Assembly: GCF_050107715.1 (NCBI RefSeq)
Contig: NZ_JBNILN010000001.1
Location: forward strand, 496,001 to 560,000
DNA: 64,000 bases
Source of the DNA: Metabacillus_B sp050107715
GTDB lineage: Bacteria; Bacillota; Bacilli; Bacillales; Bacillaceae
Direction of reading: 5' to 3'
Notes under the pieces: generated by a model
The model's database searches: none
What the model saw: only the letters and a program-made list of their open reading frames with translations
What the model was told of the DNA's origin: nothing
Shown here: positions 1 through 7,699 of the stretch, one piece after another
Layout of the letters: the number at the start of each line of letters is the position of its first letter
Position numbering within the stretch: the stretch's first letter is position 1
Position numbers and translations under genes: made by a program

Positions 1-394
1 CCATCGGAAAAAAGAAGATGTTGCGGAAGATGGATTCTCCCTTGATTTTCTGATCAAGCAAAATGGCGAGCAGGATGCCCATGACAATCACCAGGCCAAT
101 AAAGAGAATGGTGAAGAACAGCGTATTTCGCAAATCTGCCTGAAAGCGGAAATCCTGAAACAGGAACAGATAGTTCTCTAGTCCTGCGAAGCTGAAATCA
201 GGGACGAGGGAGTTCCAGCTGCTGACGGAAACGTACCCTGTCCAGCCGATAAATCCGTAGACAAAGATTAAAATGAGCAAAAATGATGGCAGAAGGAAAC
301 CGATGGCGGTCAAATGGTCCGCAGACAGCTTCCGCTTTTTAGCGGATTGCACCTTTACAGAGGGTGCGATCGGTGTTTCTTTGACTGTTTCCAA
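1..394 (-). CDS. Sugar ABC transporter permease, N-terminal part (cut by window edge)
   Basis: This is the membrane permease of a carbohydrate ABC importer of the MalF/UgpA type. About 131 residues are present and the rest lies left of base 1. The start chosen is TTG at 394, because a GGAGG Shine-Dalgarno (403-407) sits 8 bases upstream; an in-frame GTG at 403 overlaps that site. After a charged N-terminus comes a hydrophobic helix (AIGFLLPSFLLILIFVYGF), then a loop with FAGLENYLFLF, and a second helix (TLFFTILFIGLVIVMGILLAI), the usual order for this family. It follows the sugar-binding lipoprotein gene on the same strand and is separated from it by an attenuator-like hairpin. A second permease is expected outside the window. 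Confidence 0.85.
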   Translation of the reverse strand, partial: METVKETPIAPSVKVQSAKKRKLSADHLTAIGFLLPSFLLILIFVYGFIGWTGYVSVSSWNSLVPDFSFAGLENYLFLFQDFRFQADLRNTLFFTILFIGLVIVMGILLAILLDQKIKGESIFRNIFFFPM

Positions 395-410
395 ACCTTG
401 CACCTCCAAA

Positions 411-450
411 AAATAAGGGTGACCCCCGGTTTGACCGGAGGCCTCACCCC
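411..450 (-). terminator. Attenuator-like hairpin between binding-protein and permease genes
   Basis: On the minus strand GGGGTGAGGCC...TCACCC folds into a long GC-rich hairpin (417-450) followed by TTATTTTTT. It lies between the binding-protein stop and the permease ribosome-binding site. Such a partial terminator is commonly found where the binding protein is made in excess over the permease; that role is inferred here. Confidence 0.6.
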
Positions 451-451
451 G

Positions 452-1711
452 TTATTTGACTGCGTTGATAAATTGATCGGCGTCCTTTTGGGTAACGAAG
501 ATGTTCACGGCCTGGTTTACTTTTGTAACAAAGCCCTCCTCTGCAGCCGATCCGTGCGCAAGGCTCGGTGAAAGCTCAGCGGAATTGAAATCTTCAATGG
601 TGTCTTTTCCATATTGGTCATATTTGCTGACATCCGCATCCGTACGTGCCGGGATAGAGCCCTTTAGCGGGTTGAAGGCATCCTGACCTTCAACGGAACC
701 GAGTACAGATAAGAATTTTTTGACGTTTTCGGGATTGTCCACGCCCTTAGGAAGTCCGAACGTATCGGTAATCACGATGAATTTACCGTCTGTTCCAGGT
801 GTGGCCGTGTAGCCGAAGTCTTCATTCACTTTCAGCTTCAAATCGTTTACGAAGTAGCCTTTAGCCCAGTCCCCCATCACGTTCATCGCTGCTTCACCGT
901 TTGCTACGAGCTGGGAAGCGTCCTGCCAGTTGCGGGAGCTGTGGTCTTCGTTAACGTAATCCAGCATTTTTTTGTAGTTGTCGAGTGCTGTTTTTACTTT
1001 TGCATCATCCCATTTTAATTCACCATTAAATAATGCCCCGTAATCCTCTGTGCCGAGGGTGCCCAATAACACCGCCTCCAGAAGATGCGTTGCTGCCCAC
1101 GGCTCCTTATCACCAAGAGCAAGCGGTGTAATGCCTTTTGCCTTCAAAGCATCAGCCACTTTGAAAAACTCTTCAAATGTAGCCGGCGGCTCAAGTCCAT
1201 TGTCTTCGAATACTTTTTTGTTGTACCAAAGCACATTTCCACGGTGAATATTTACAGGCACGGAGTAAATTTCGCCATCCTTAGACACAAGGTCAATTAA
1301 CGATTCAGGGAATTTATCCATCCAGCCTTCTTTTTCGTAAAGGTCATTCAGCGATTCCATTTTACCTGCTTTGACCCAGCCTTCATTCAGTTCAGCACCG
1401 CCGTGAACCTGAAATGTGGCGGGCGGATCATTTCCTTGCATCCGGGAAGCAAGAACCGCCTTTGCATTCGTTCCGGCTCCTCCGGCAACCGCCGCATTTT
1501 CAAGCGGAACATCCGGGTGTTTTTCTTCAAACAGCTTGATCAGCGCTTTTAAGCCGTCCTCCTCACCTGCCCCGGTCCACCAGCTGAAGATATCTAATTT
1601 TCCTTCTTTTCCGCCGCCTTCCGCTTTTTCTCCGCTGGTCGAAGCATTGCCGCAGGCCGAGATAACAAGCGAGAAAAGTAACAATAATGCCAAAAAGAAC
1701 CCCTTTTTCAT
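452..1711 (-). CDS. Sugar ABC transporter substrate-binding lipoprotein
   Basis: Extracellular solute-binding protein, family 1, which captures a sugar for the permease next to it. The start is placed at ATG 1711, with AAGGGGG 6 bases upstream; an upstream in-frame ATG (1717) touches the ribosome-binding site, and the one at 1750 lies in the cre/promoter region. The N-terminus is a lipoprotein signal (KKGFF, a hydrophobic stretch, then lipobox ISAC with Cys20). The mature part has the family pattern LDIFSWWTG near the N-terminus, VPVNIHRGNVLWYNKKVF in the middle and GEAAMNVMGDWAKGY later. About 420 residues is normal. FSWWTG and the order of genes recall glucose/mannose binding proteins, but the substrate cannot be fixed from sequence. 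Confidence 0.88.
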   Translation of the reverse strand: MKKGFFLALLLLFSLVISACGNASTSGEKAEGGGKEGKLDIFSWWTGAGEEDGLKALIKLFEEKHPDVPLENAAVAGGAGTNAKAVLASRMQGNDPPATFQVHGGAELNEGWVKAGKMESLNDLYEKEGWMDKFPESLIDLVSKDGEIYSVPVNIHRGNVLWYNKKVFEDNGLEPPATFEEFFKVADALKAKGITPLALGDKEPWAATHLLEAVLLGTLGTEDYGALFNGELKWDDAKVKTALDNYKKMLDYVNEDHSSRNWQDASQLVANGEAAMNVMGDWAKGYFVNDLKLKVNEDFGYTATPGTDGKFIVITDTFGLPKGVDNPENVKKFLSVLGSVEGQDAFNPLKGSIPARTDADVSKYDQYGKDTIEDFNSAELSPSLAHGSAAEEGFVTKVNQAVNIFVTQKDADQFINAVK

Positions 1712-1735
1712 CTTCATCCCCCTTGAAACGTTTTT

Positions 1736-1761
1736 TGTAAGCGTTAACAAGATTAATTATA
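1736..1761 (-). promoter_or_regulatory. cre site overlapping the start of the sugar-transporter promoter
   Basis: TGTAAGCGTTAACA at 1736-1749 fits the CcpA catabolite-responsive element consensus TGWAANCGNTNWCA at every position. A minus-strand TATAAT (1756-1761) lies just upstream, so the cre would cover the transcription start. That position is typical of glucose repression by CcpA. No good -35 was seen. Confidence 0.7.
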
Positions 1762-1813
1762 AAGATAAAAAGCGGTTCATATTGGAACGATTCCCTGCAC
1801 TTTTTTATGAAAA

Positions 1814-3238
1814 TCAGGACTTTTTTATGATGTGTTTACGAAATTGCTTCGGGGTCTGCCCCGCTGTTTTCCTGAAAACACGGCTGAAATAGCTGGGGTC
1901 CCGGTATCCGACCGCATACGCAATTTCCTTTAAACTGAGGTCCCTGCCTGCGAGCAGCTCCTTTGCCCGCTTCATTCTAAGCTCTGTGACACAGTCAATA
2001 AAGGTCTGCCCGGTTTGCTCTTTGAAGATTTTCGTGAAATAAGTCGGGCTCAGGTTTGTCTGCCCGGCCACCTCCTCAAGCGTTATTGGCTCTGTAAAGT
2101 TGGCTTGAATATACTGTCTCGCTTTCACCGCGACCTCTTTTTCGCCTGCTGCCCATTGGACTTTTTCACAGAACGTATAGAGGATTTCCCTCAGTTCCTC
2201 CTGATTTCCGGCATTCATAAGCGGAACACGCTGGACATCGATCCCCTGCTTTTCAAGCTCATACTTTACAGCAGCGAGCCCTTCTTTCAGCGCTTCGATC
2301 TCCACTTGCGACCTGTCAAATAAAAGCAAGGCTTCCTCCGTTTTCCCCGAAAAAATGAGCGGCCGGAGCTTCTCAGCGAGGGACTGTGCCTCCCCTTCTT
2401 CCGATTCATGATAAAACCGGTAAGGAACATCCGCACCCGGTTCAATGGATTCCCAGGCAGCAAAGGCTTCCTGATAGGATTTCCACAGTTTTTTGAGAGA
2501 CAGAACCGGGTAGCCGACTCCTGCTCGGCTTCCTTGAATCGAGAGCGTCATGGATCTTGCCAGCCGAAGTGCTGCCGTCCTCAGACCGGATTCTTCTTCC
2601 TCCGATGCAAGAAACAGATAGCTCATCCGATTGCCGTTCTGCTGTGTGCAAATATACGGAACAGGGGAATGCCGACCAAGAACAGGCTCTGCTTCCTTAG
2701 GCGAACAGCCGGAGAGAATCAGGAAAAACCCGCCCCTTATCCCGGGAAACAGCTGATGGAACCGGTCCACCTCTGCCGGAGCAGGATTCCGGTGGCTGAG
2801 CCGTTCTGCCAAATGCTTCTTCACGAGCTGAACAGCTTCTTCCTTTTCCAGAGAAGCGCTGCGCTCTCCCAAAATCTCCTTTTTGATTCGGAAAAGGGCT
2901 TCGATTGTTTCTTCTTTTTTTCCCGGCTTTAAAATGTACTCCTTGACCCCTTCCTTCATGGCTTCCTTCGCGTAGTCAAACGAATCATAGGCGGAAACCA
3001 TAATAAAACGGATTTCCGGCTCGCTTACCCTTATTTTCCGGATCGCTTCCAGTCCATCCATGCCCGGCATTTTAATATCCATGAGCATTAGATCCGGCCG
3101 AAGCTTAGAGGCAAGCTCCACCGCCAGCCGGCCGTTCGCTGCCTCCCCGGCTACCTCAAATCCTGCCATGCTCTCTTCAATAAACTTGCGCATCGCCCTT
3201 CGCTCAATCATCTCATCGTCAACAATGACTACCTTCAT
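1814..3238 (-). CDS. YesN-type response regulator, receiver plus AraC DNA-binding domain
   Basis: Two-component response regulator of 474 residues. The receiver domain covers about 1-120, with acidic pocket VDDE (residues 6-9), phosphorylatable Asp54 in LMDIKMPGMDG and the conserved Lys in YILKPGKKEE. A variable middle follows. The last 100 residues are a double helix-turn-helix AraC domain ending EIAYAVGYRDPSYFSRVFRK. Its ATG overlaps the kinase stop as ATGA, so the two are translationally coupled. It probably activates the sugar transporter just downstream in response to the membrane sensor pair. Confidence 0.92.
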   Translation of the reverse strand: MKVVIVDDEMIERRAMRKFIEESMAGFEVAGEAANGRLAVELASKLRPDLMLMDIKMPGMDGLEAIRKIRVSEPEIRFIMVSAYDSFDYAKEAMKEGVKEYILKPGKKEETIEALFRIKKEILGERSASLEKEEAVQLVKKHLAERLSHRNPAPAEVDRFHQLFPGIRGGFFLILSGCSPKEAEPVLGRHSPVPYICTQQNGNRMSYLFLASEEEESGLRTAALRLARSMTLSIQGSRAGVGYPVLSLKKLWKSYQEAFAAWESIEPGADVPYRFYHESEEGEAQSLAEKLRPLIFSGKTEEALLLFDRSQVEIEALKEGLAAVKYELEKQGIDVQRVPLMNAGNQEELREILYTFCEKVQWAAGEKEVAVKARQYIQANFTEPITLEEVAGQTNLSPTYFTKIFKEQTGQTFIDCVTELRMKRAKELLAGRDLSLKEIAYAVGYRDPSYFSRVFRKTAGQTPKQFRKHIIKKS

Positions 3239-4659
3239 CCCGCTTCCCCCAATCTGATTCGGATCGTCGTACCCTCTCCCTTTTTCGAATCAATCTGCAG
3301 CACATCTTTTCTTTTATAAAAAAGCTCAAGCCGCCTGATTACATTCCGCAGGCCGATCCCTGTTGAGTGACCGCTCCGGATGTCATGCTCATGCTCCTGC
3401 TGCTCAAAGATTCTATTAACCTGTTCGGCGGTCATCCCTTCCCCGTTGTCGCGTATTTCAATGACCGGGACGCCTTTTTCCGAAAAAATCCTCAAGCCAA
3501 TTTCCCCGCCCGCTTCATTGTTTTCAACCCCGTGAATAAAGGCATTTTCCACAAGAGGCTGAAGCGTTAAGCTTGGAATCAGGCTCTCCAGACAGCTCTC
3601 GTCAATTTCCGTTTTAAATGTAATCCTGTCGGCGAATCTCGTTTTTTGAATATAAAAATACTCCTGAACGACACTTGCTTCCTCTGAGAGCGTGACGGTT
3701 TTATTCAAATCTCCAAGACTATACCGGAGCAGCTTTGAAACAGACTCAATCAGCCTGCTTGTGACTCCTGCATCTTCCAGATATGCCATCCGGGAAATCG
3801 TATTCAATGTATTAAATAAAAAATGCGGATTAATCTGATTTTGCAAATGCTTCAATTCGAGCTCCTTGAGCAGCTGATCCAGCTCGGATTTTTCCTCCAT
3901 CTCTTCAATCAGCCGCTTTAAATTGCTGCGCATGTAATTGAACGACTCGCCGAGCACACTGATTTCATCCTTGGACTTCAGCCTAATCGGCGGTCCTTCA
4001 AACCGTCCCGAGGCAATTTCACGGGCAGCGCGCGACAGCTGACGGATCGGACGGGTCACCCCTCTTGAGAAAAAAAGTGCCAGCAGCAGCGCCAAAAGCA
4101 AGGTAGACGTGAAAAGACTCACCGCAAACCACTGAAACGCCTGGTTCCGCTCTTCCATACCCTGATAAAAAGTACGGTACTCAGACAATTCCATGTTCAG
4201 CAGCGTAAGCGTCGATTCCTGAAGATACGAGGAAATGCTCCGGACCTCCCTCAAATGAAGAAGATAGTCCTCGATCTGACTCGTATTCACCTCCCGGATG
4301 GTCTCCTCACTCTCCGTCAGCAGACTTTGCATCATATTCTTGTATTTTTGCAGCTGCGGGTCATCCACTCCTGCAGGCTTCTCTTCGTTCATTCGCTCCA
4401 AATTTCTGCTGAATGATTGCTTCACCTGTTCATATTCCCTGACAAACTTCCGATCCTTTTCCACCGCATAGCCATTGATTTTTTCGTAGATGGTATTCGC
4501 CTGCTGGGAAACTTCATTAAACAGGAGAAAGCCTTGAAAACTCTGGTGATACTCTGACACAATCCGGCTGCTGCTCAGATAGATGGAAAAGGTCACAACG
4601 TTAAACAGCGCGGCAAAAACGGAAAAGTAAACAAGCAGCTTATTGCGGATTGACTTCAT
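3235..4659 (-). CDS. YesM/LytS-type membrane sensor histidine kinase
   Basis: Sensor kinase of 474 residues. It has a first membrane helix (about 7-29), an extracellular helical segment of about 145 residues, a second helix (177-198), then HAMP (about 200-250). The His_kinase segment has phospho-acceptor His279 in QNQINPHFLFNT, and the C-terminal HATPase has the N box LVENAFIHG and G boxes DNGEGM and GIGLRN. It overlaps the sugar-binding gene upstream and the response-regulator gene downstream by 4 bases each. The architecture matches kinases that read a periplasmic-type binding protein, as in XylFII-LytS-YesN. Confidence 0.92.
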   Translation of the reverse strand: MKSIRNKLLVYFSVFAALFNVVTFSIYLSSSRIVSEYHQSFQGFLLFNEVSQQANTIYEKINGYAVEKDRKFVREYEQVKQSFSRNLERMNEEKPAGVDDPQLQKYKNMMQSLLTESEETIREVNTSQIEDYLLHLREVRSISSYLQESTLTLLNMELSEYRTFYQGMEERNQAFQWFAVSLFTSTLLLALLLALFFSRGVTRPIRQLSRAAREIASGRFEGPPIRLKSKDEISVLGESFNYMRSNLKRLIEEMEEKSELDQLLKELELKHLQNQINPHFLFNTLNTISRMAYLEDAGVTSRLIESVSKLLRYSLGDLNKTVTLSEEASVVQEYFYIQKTRFADRITFKTEIDESCLESLIPSLTLQPLVENAFIHGVENNEAGGEIGLRIFSEKGVPVIEIRDNGEGMTAEQVNRIFEQQEHEHDIRSGHSTGIGLRNVIRRLELFYKRKDVLQIDSKKGEGTTIRIRLGEAG

Positions 4660-5654
4660 TTTACCTGCGCCCCCTCCGGTTTTGACGGAATCAGCGGCAG
4701 ATCCTGCTTCCGGATCACTTCCGTCCCGGTATGCTGAACCCCCTCCGGAGCCTTTCCCTGCTTAATTTGCAGCATCGTCTCGACCCCTTTATATCCCATC
4801 TCATACGGATACTGCACCACCGTTGCCTGAATCAAGCCCTCTTCCATGTATTGGAGCGTTTCCGGAAGAGTATCAAAGCTTACGACATACGCCTTCTTTT
4901 TCAGATATTCCATAACCTGCGCAATGCCAATTCCGTCAAGAGCGCTTGTTCCGTAAAAAGCGCTGAGATCGGGAAATTCCTTTACCAATTCGTACGCCGC
5001 CTTGACCGCACCCGCTTTCGTAATACTCGACTCTTTCGTATCCGCAACCCGGACCCGCGTCTCATTCTTCACCGCATCCAAAAACCCTTGAACCCGAAGC
5101 TTCTGGTGGGACGCCTCAAACCGGCCCGTTATAATCCCAACCGTCTGCGGCCCCCTCGTATCTGCAAGCAGCGCCTTCCCCGCCAAAAACCCCGCATAAT
5201 AATTATCCGTCCCGATATACACCGCCCGATCGCTGTTCGGTGCATCTGTATCAATCGTCACCACCGGAATCCCTTTCTGAACCGCCTTATTCAGCAAAGG
5301 CGTAAACTCCGCATCCACAATCCCCTGCGTCAGCAACCCATCCACCTGGCCCGCAATCGCCATATCAATCGTCTTCAAATGCTCATCCATATTCGCCTGC
5401 TTCGGCCCAAGATACTCAAGCGTCACCCCATGCTTCACAGCCGCCGCACTCGCCCCATCCTGGACCAGCTTCCAATACTCATTATCCAGCTCCTCCGGAA
5501 TCAGCACAAAATGGTAAGCAGACTTCATCTTCATCTGCCCAGACACCGTCCCCGTCACATGAAACGTTTCCTTCCCATAATAAATCGTCAAAACCGCTGT
5601 CATCAAAAACGTAACCATAGCAGAAAAGTAAAGAAATCGTCTGAGGTACGCCAT
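4656..5654 (-). CDS. Membrane-anchored sugar-binding sensor protein (RbsB-like)
   Basis: Periplasmic-binding-protein fold of type 1, 332 residues. A single uncleaved N-terminal membrane helix (about 8-25) is followed by the sugar-binding domain: FVLIPEELDNEYW, then DGLLTQGI, VVTIDTDAPNSDRAVYIGTDNYYAGFLAG and AFYGTSALDGIGIAQ. There is no lipobox. ATG 5654 is preceded by AAAGGAGC. Because it is first in an overlapping trio with a kinase and regulator, and no permease is attached, it most likely detects an outside sugar and passes the signal to the kinase. An RbsB-like import role is the less likely alternative. Confidence 0.85.
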   Translation of the reverse strand: MAYLRRFLYFSAMVTFLMTAVLTIYYGKETFHVTGTVSGQMKMKSAYHFVLIPEELDNEYWKLVQDGASAAAVKHGVTLEYLGPKQANMDEHLKTIDMAIAGQVDGLLTQGIVDAEFTPLLNKAVQKGIPVVTIDTDAPNSDRAVYIGTDNYYAGFLAGKALLADTRGPQTVGIITGRFEASHQKLRVQGFLDAVKNETRVRVADTKESSITKAGAVKAAYELVKEFPDLSAFYGTSALDGIGIAQVMEYLKKKAYVVSFDTLPETLQYMEEGLIQATVVQYPYEMGYKGVETMLQIKQGKAPEGVQHTGTEVIRKQDLPLIPSKPEGAQVK

Positions 5655-5668
5655 CTAAGGGCTCCTTT

Positions 5669-5682
5669 TGTAAGCGTTTTAT
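5669..5682 (-). promoter_or_regulatory. Weak cre-like site before the sensor operon
   Basis: TGTAAGCGTTTTAT matches the first twelve positions of the cre consensus but lacks the closing CA. It sits immediately upstream of the ribosome-binding site of the sensor operon. The resemblance to the strong site at 1736 suggests shared catabolite control, but it is only a partial match. Confidence 0.35.
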
Positions 5683-5710
5683 TTCTATTGTAGGAGATTT
5701 GGAGGTGGTT

Positions 5711-5793
5711 GGGAAGAGGGGTTTTTGGCGGGGGGGGTAGGGGTGGTTGCAGGCGGGGGTGGGGGGTGGTTGGGGGGTGGGACCTGCGGGGCG
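5711..5793 (+). other. G-run tract with quadruplex potential
   Basis: Within about 80 bases the plus strand carries many separate runs of three to eight G, for example GGCGGGGGGGGTAGGGG and GGGGGGTGGTTGGGGGG. It meets the usual four-run definition of a potential G-quadruplex several times over. No gene is seen here; it lies just upstream of the sensor operon. Confidence 0.6.
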
Positions 5794-5799
5794 TGGAGA

Positions 5800-6440
5800 G
5801 ACCGGGAGTGCCTGGATCTGATCGGCTGAAGCGGGACGAGGCCGGGAGTGGCTGGACCTGATTTGCTGAAGCAGGGGGTGGCCGGGAGTGCCTGGCCCCC
5901 GCTCTGCTAAAGCATGAAAGCTCTGGCACCTCCTTTGCGAGGCCTTGGGGGATAAGACTTTATTAATCTAGGTCTCTGTCCCCACTTGCGGTGAAGCACG
6001 TGGGGACAGACACCGTGCCTGTCCCCACGTCTATTAGCGGATTAAAGCTCTGGCACCTGCACTTTAAACCCTTGCTGTGCAAGGGTTTTCGAGCACTTGT
6101 CTCTGTCCCTGAGTACGGTGAAGCACGAAAGCCCTGGCACCGCATTGAGTGGATCGTGAGGCTGGTCGGGAACTGATTGAAGGGGCGGGGATCGGCTTTG
6201 ATCTGGTGAAAAAACACCTTTGCCTCCGACCCCCGCACTGCTAAAGCATGAAAGCTCCGGCACCATCCTTTACAACCCCTTACAGCACAAGGGTTTTGAG
6301 CGCTGCGGCTCCGTCCCCGAAAACGCATAATAAAGGGGTCGGAGGTTTCCTCCGTCCCCTGTTATGTCTACTAGCTTTCCTCCGTCCCCATGCCAGCTAA
6401 TCCATTGCTGCAGAAGGACAGTGAGCATCCTGCCTCTGTC
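5800..6440. repeat. GC-rich degenerate repeats with a GGGGACAG...CTGTCCCC palindrome
   Basis: No convincing gene was seen. Phrases such as CCGGGAGTGCCTGG, GCTGAAGCAGG, AAAGCTCTGGCACC and CCTCCGTCCCC recur at irregular spacing. At 6002-6026 a near-perfect 25-base palindrome begins GGGGACAG and ends CTGTCCCC. Related palindromes occur at 11564-11588. The short open frames here are low-complexity and have no ribosome-binding sites. Confidence 0.6.
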
Positions 6441-6448
6441 CCCTGATG

Positions 6449-7040
6449 CGGTGATGCAACAAGGGTCGGAGGCAGACATTTTTTTCAGATCCCCACACGA
6501 TGGTGCAACAAGGGTCGGAGGCAGACATTTTTTTCAGATCCCCACACGATGATGCAACAAGGGTCGAAGGCAAACTTTTTTCAGATCCCCATGCGGTGAT
6601 TCAACAGGGATCGAAGTCAGACTTTTTTTCAGATCCCCATGCGGTGATTCAACAGGGATAGAAGGCAGACTTTTTTCAGATCCCCTACGGTGATGCAACA
6701 GGGATCGAGGGCAGACTTTTTTCAGATCCCATACGGTGATGCAACAAGGGTCGAAGGCAGACTTTTTCCAGAACCCCATGCGGTGGTGCAACAGGGGTAA
6801 AGCCTGCTTTTTTTCAAATCTCCATGGAGTGGTGCAACAAGGGTCGAAAGCAGACTTTTTCCAGATCCCCATGCGGTGATGCAACAGGGATCGAAGCCTG
6901 CCTTTTCCCCAATCCCCAAGCGGTGATGCAAAAAGGATCGAAGCCTGCCTTTTCCCCAATCCCCATGCATGATGCATACAAGTTGCTTTTCCCCCAACCC
7001 CCATGCGCTAATTCATCAGGGATCGAAGGCTTCCCTTTCC
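6449..7040. repeat. Tandem array of about twelve 46-49-bp units
   Basis: The phrase TGCAACARGG (or TTCAACAGGG) starts at 6455, 6504, 6553, 6600, 6648, 6694, 6740, 6787, 6833, 6880 and 6927, with degenerate copies near 6973 and 7012. Each is followed by GATCGAAGGCAGAC, a T-run, CAGATCCCCA and TGCGGTGA. The whole unit is repeated with drift and there are no unique spacers, so it is a minisatellite-type array and not CRISPR. Open frames through it are by-products of the repeat. Confidence 0.8.
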
Positions 7041-7111
7041 GGGGCCCTGTTTCTCACTTCCTGCAGAAAGGCCCTCCCCAATCCTTTTCTGCCAGAAGGG
7101 GACTCCACAAA

Positions 7112-7133
7112 AAAAGAAGGGTTCCCCCTTCTT
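7112..7133 (-). terminator. Terminator of the 73-residue membrane-protein gene
   Basis: Minus-strand hairpin AGAAGGG-4 bases-CCCTTCT followed by a T7 run, just after the stop of the gene at 7137. Confidence 0.7.
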
Positions 7134-7136
7134 TGC

Positions 7137-7358
7137 TTATCTGCTGGTTGCTGCACTTTTCATTCTTCCAATGGCTAAGCCCATGGTGAGGGCGGCGGCG
7201 GCGGAGCCGAGGCCTGCGTAGATGAACTCGATTTGGCCTGTGCCGGATTGGAGCTGGCTGATTGTGTAATATCCTATAAATACGATCATTCCCAGGATTG
7301 AAACGTTCCGGACAAGCTTCAAATAGGCTAGATAGGCTGTGTGGTCAAAGTTAAACAT
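7137..7358 (-). CDS. Small two-helix membrane protein, unknown function
   Basis: 73 residues. Two hydrophobic stretches are evident, ILGMIVFIGYYTI and FIYAGLGSAAAALTMGLAIG, separated by a short polar loop. ATG 7358 has GAGGT 8 bases upstream and a terminator follows the stop. I do not recognise a family. The next gene upstream on the same strand (7418-7591) is also a small membrane protein, so the two may form an operon. Confidence 0.6.
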   Translation of the reverse strand: MFNFDHTAYLAYLKLVRNVSILGMIVFIGYYTISQLQSGTGQIEFIYAGLGSAAAALTMGLAIGRMKSAATSR

Positions 7359-7417
7359 CGGTACTACCTCTCAGTTCATCATAGTGGTATAAGATGTAAT
7401 ACCCGTTTTGCGGGGTT

Positions 7418-7591
7418 TTAAACCTTTGTCTTGTTGTTTTTCCATTGGGTGAGGATAATATAGACTACGAGAAAATAAATACCGCTCGCGATGAGAAGCT
7501 TGGTTGTGTCGCTTCCAAAGATTGAGTAGAGGATGGGTCCGCCGCAGACGGCTGCGATTATGTACCACATCCAGAAAGATAAGTTGGTCAT
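7418..7591 (-). CDS. Small membrane protein, 57 residues
   Basis: A short frame, easily overlooked, starting ATG 7591 with GGAGGC five bases upstream (ATCCC spacer). It encodes MTNLSFWMWYIIAAVCGG, then a second helix LLIASGIYFLVVYIILTQW and a basic end KNNKTKV. Two membrane helices and a strong ribosome-binding site make it a likely real gene. A longer overlapping frame (7371-7622) gives a polar, unprotein-like product and was not kept. Function unknown. Confidence 0.65.
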   Translation of the reverse strand: MTNLSFWMWYIIAAVCGGPILYSIFGSDTTKLLIASGIYFLVVYIILTQWKNNKTKV

Positions 7592-7699
7592 GGGATGCCT
7601 CCGTTTTTTGGTTTGTTTCCATTATACAGGCAATGGCGGAGGTTATATACCCATAGGAAAGCGGGTATGGATGAGTACTATGCCTAAGGAGGATGCAGC

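Noticed and set aside
4731..5693. Plus-strand frame of 320 residues
   Set aside because: Lies opposite the sugar-binding sensor gene; its Arg/Leu/His-rich product is typical of an antisense shadow.
6449..7040. Possible CRISPR array
   Set aside because: The whole 46-49-bp unit is repeated, so there are no unique spacers, and no cas gene is near.
7371..7622. Minus-strand frame of 83 residues
   Set aside because: Product is polar and irregular, and an overlapping frame with a proper ribosome-binding site encodes a membrane protein.
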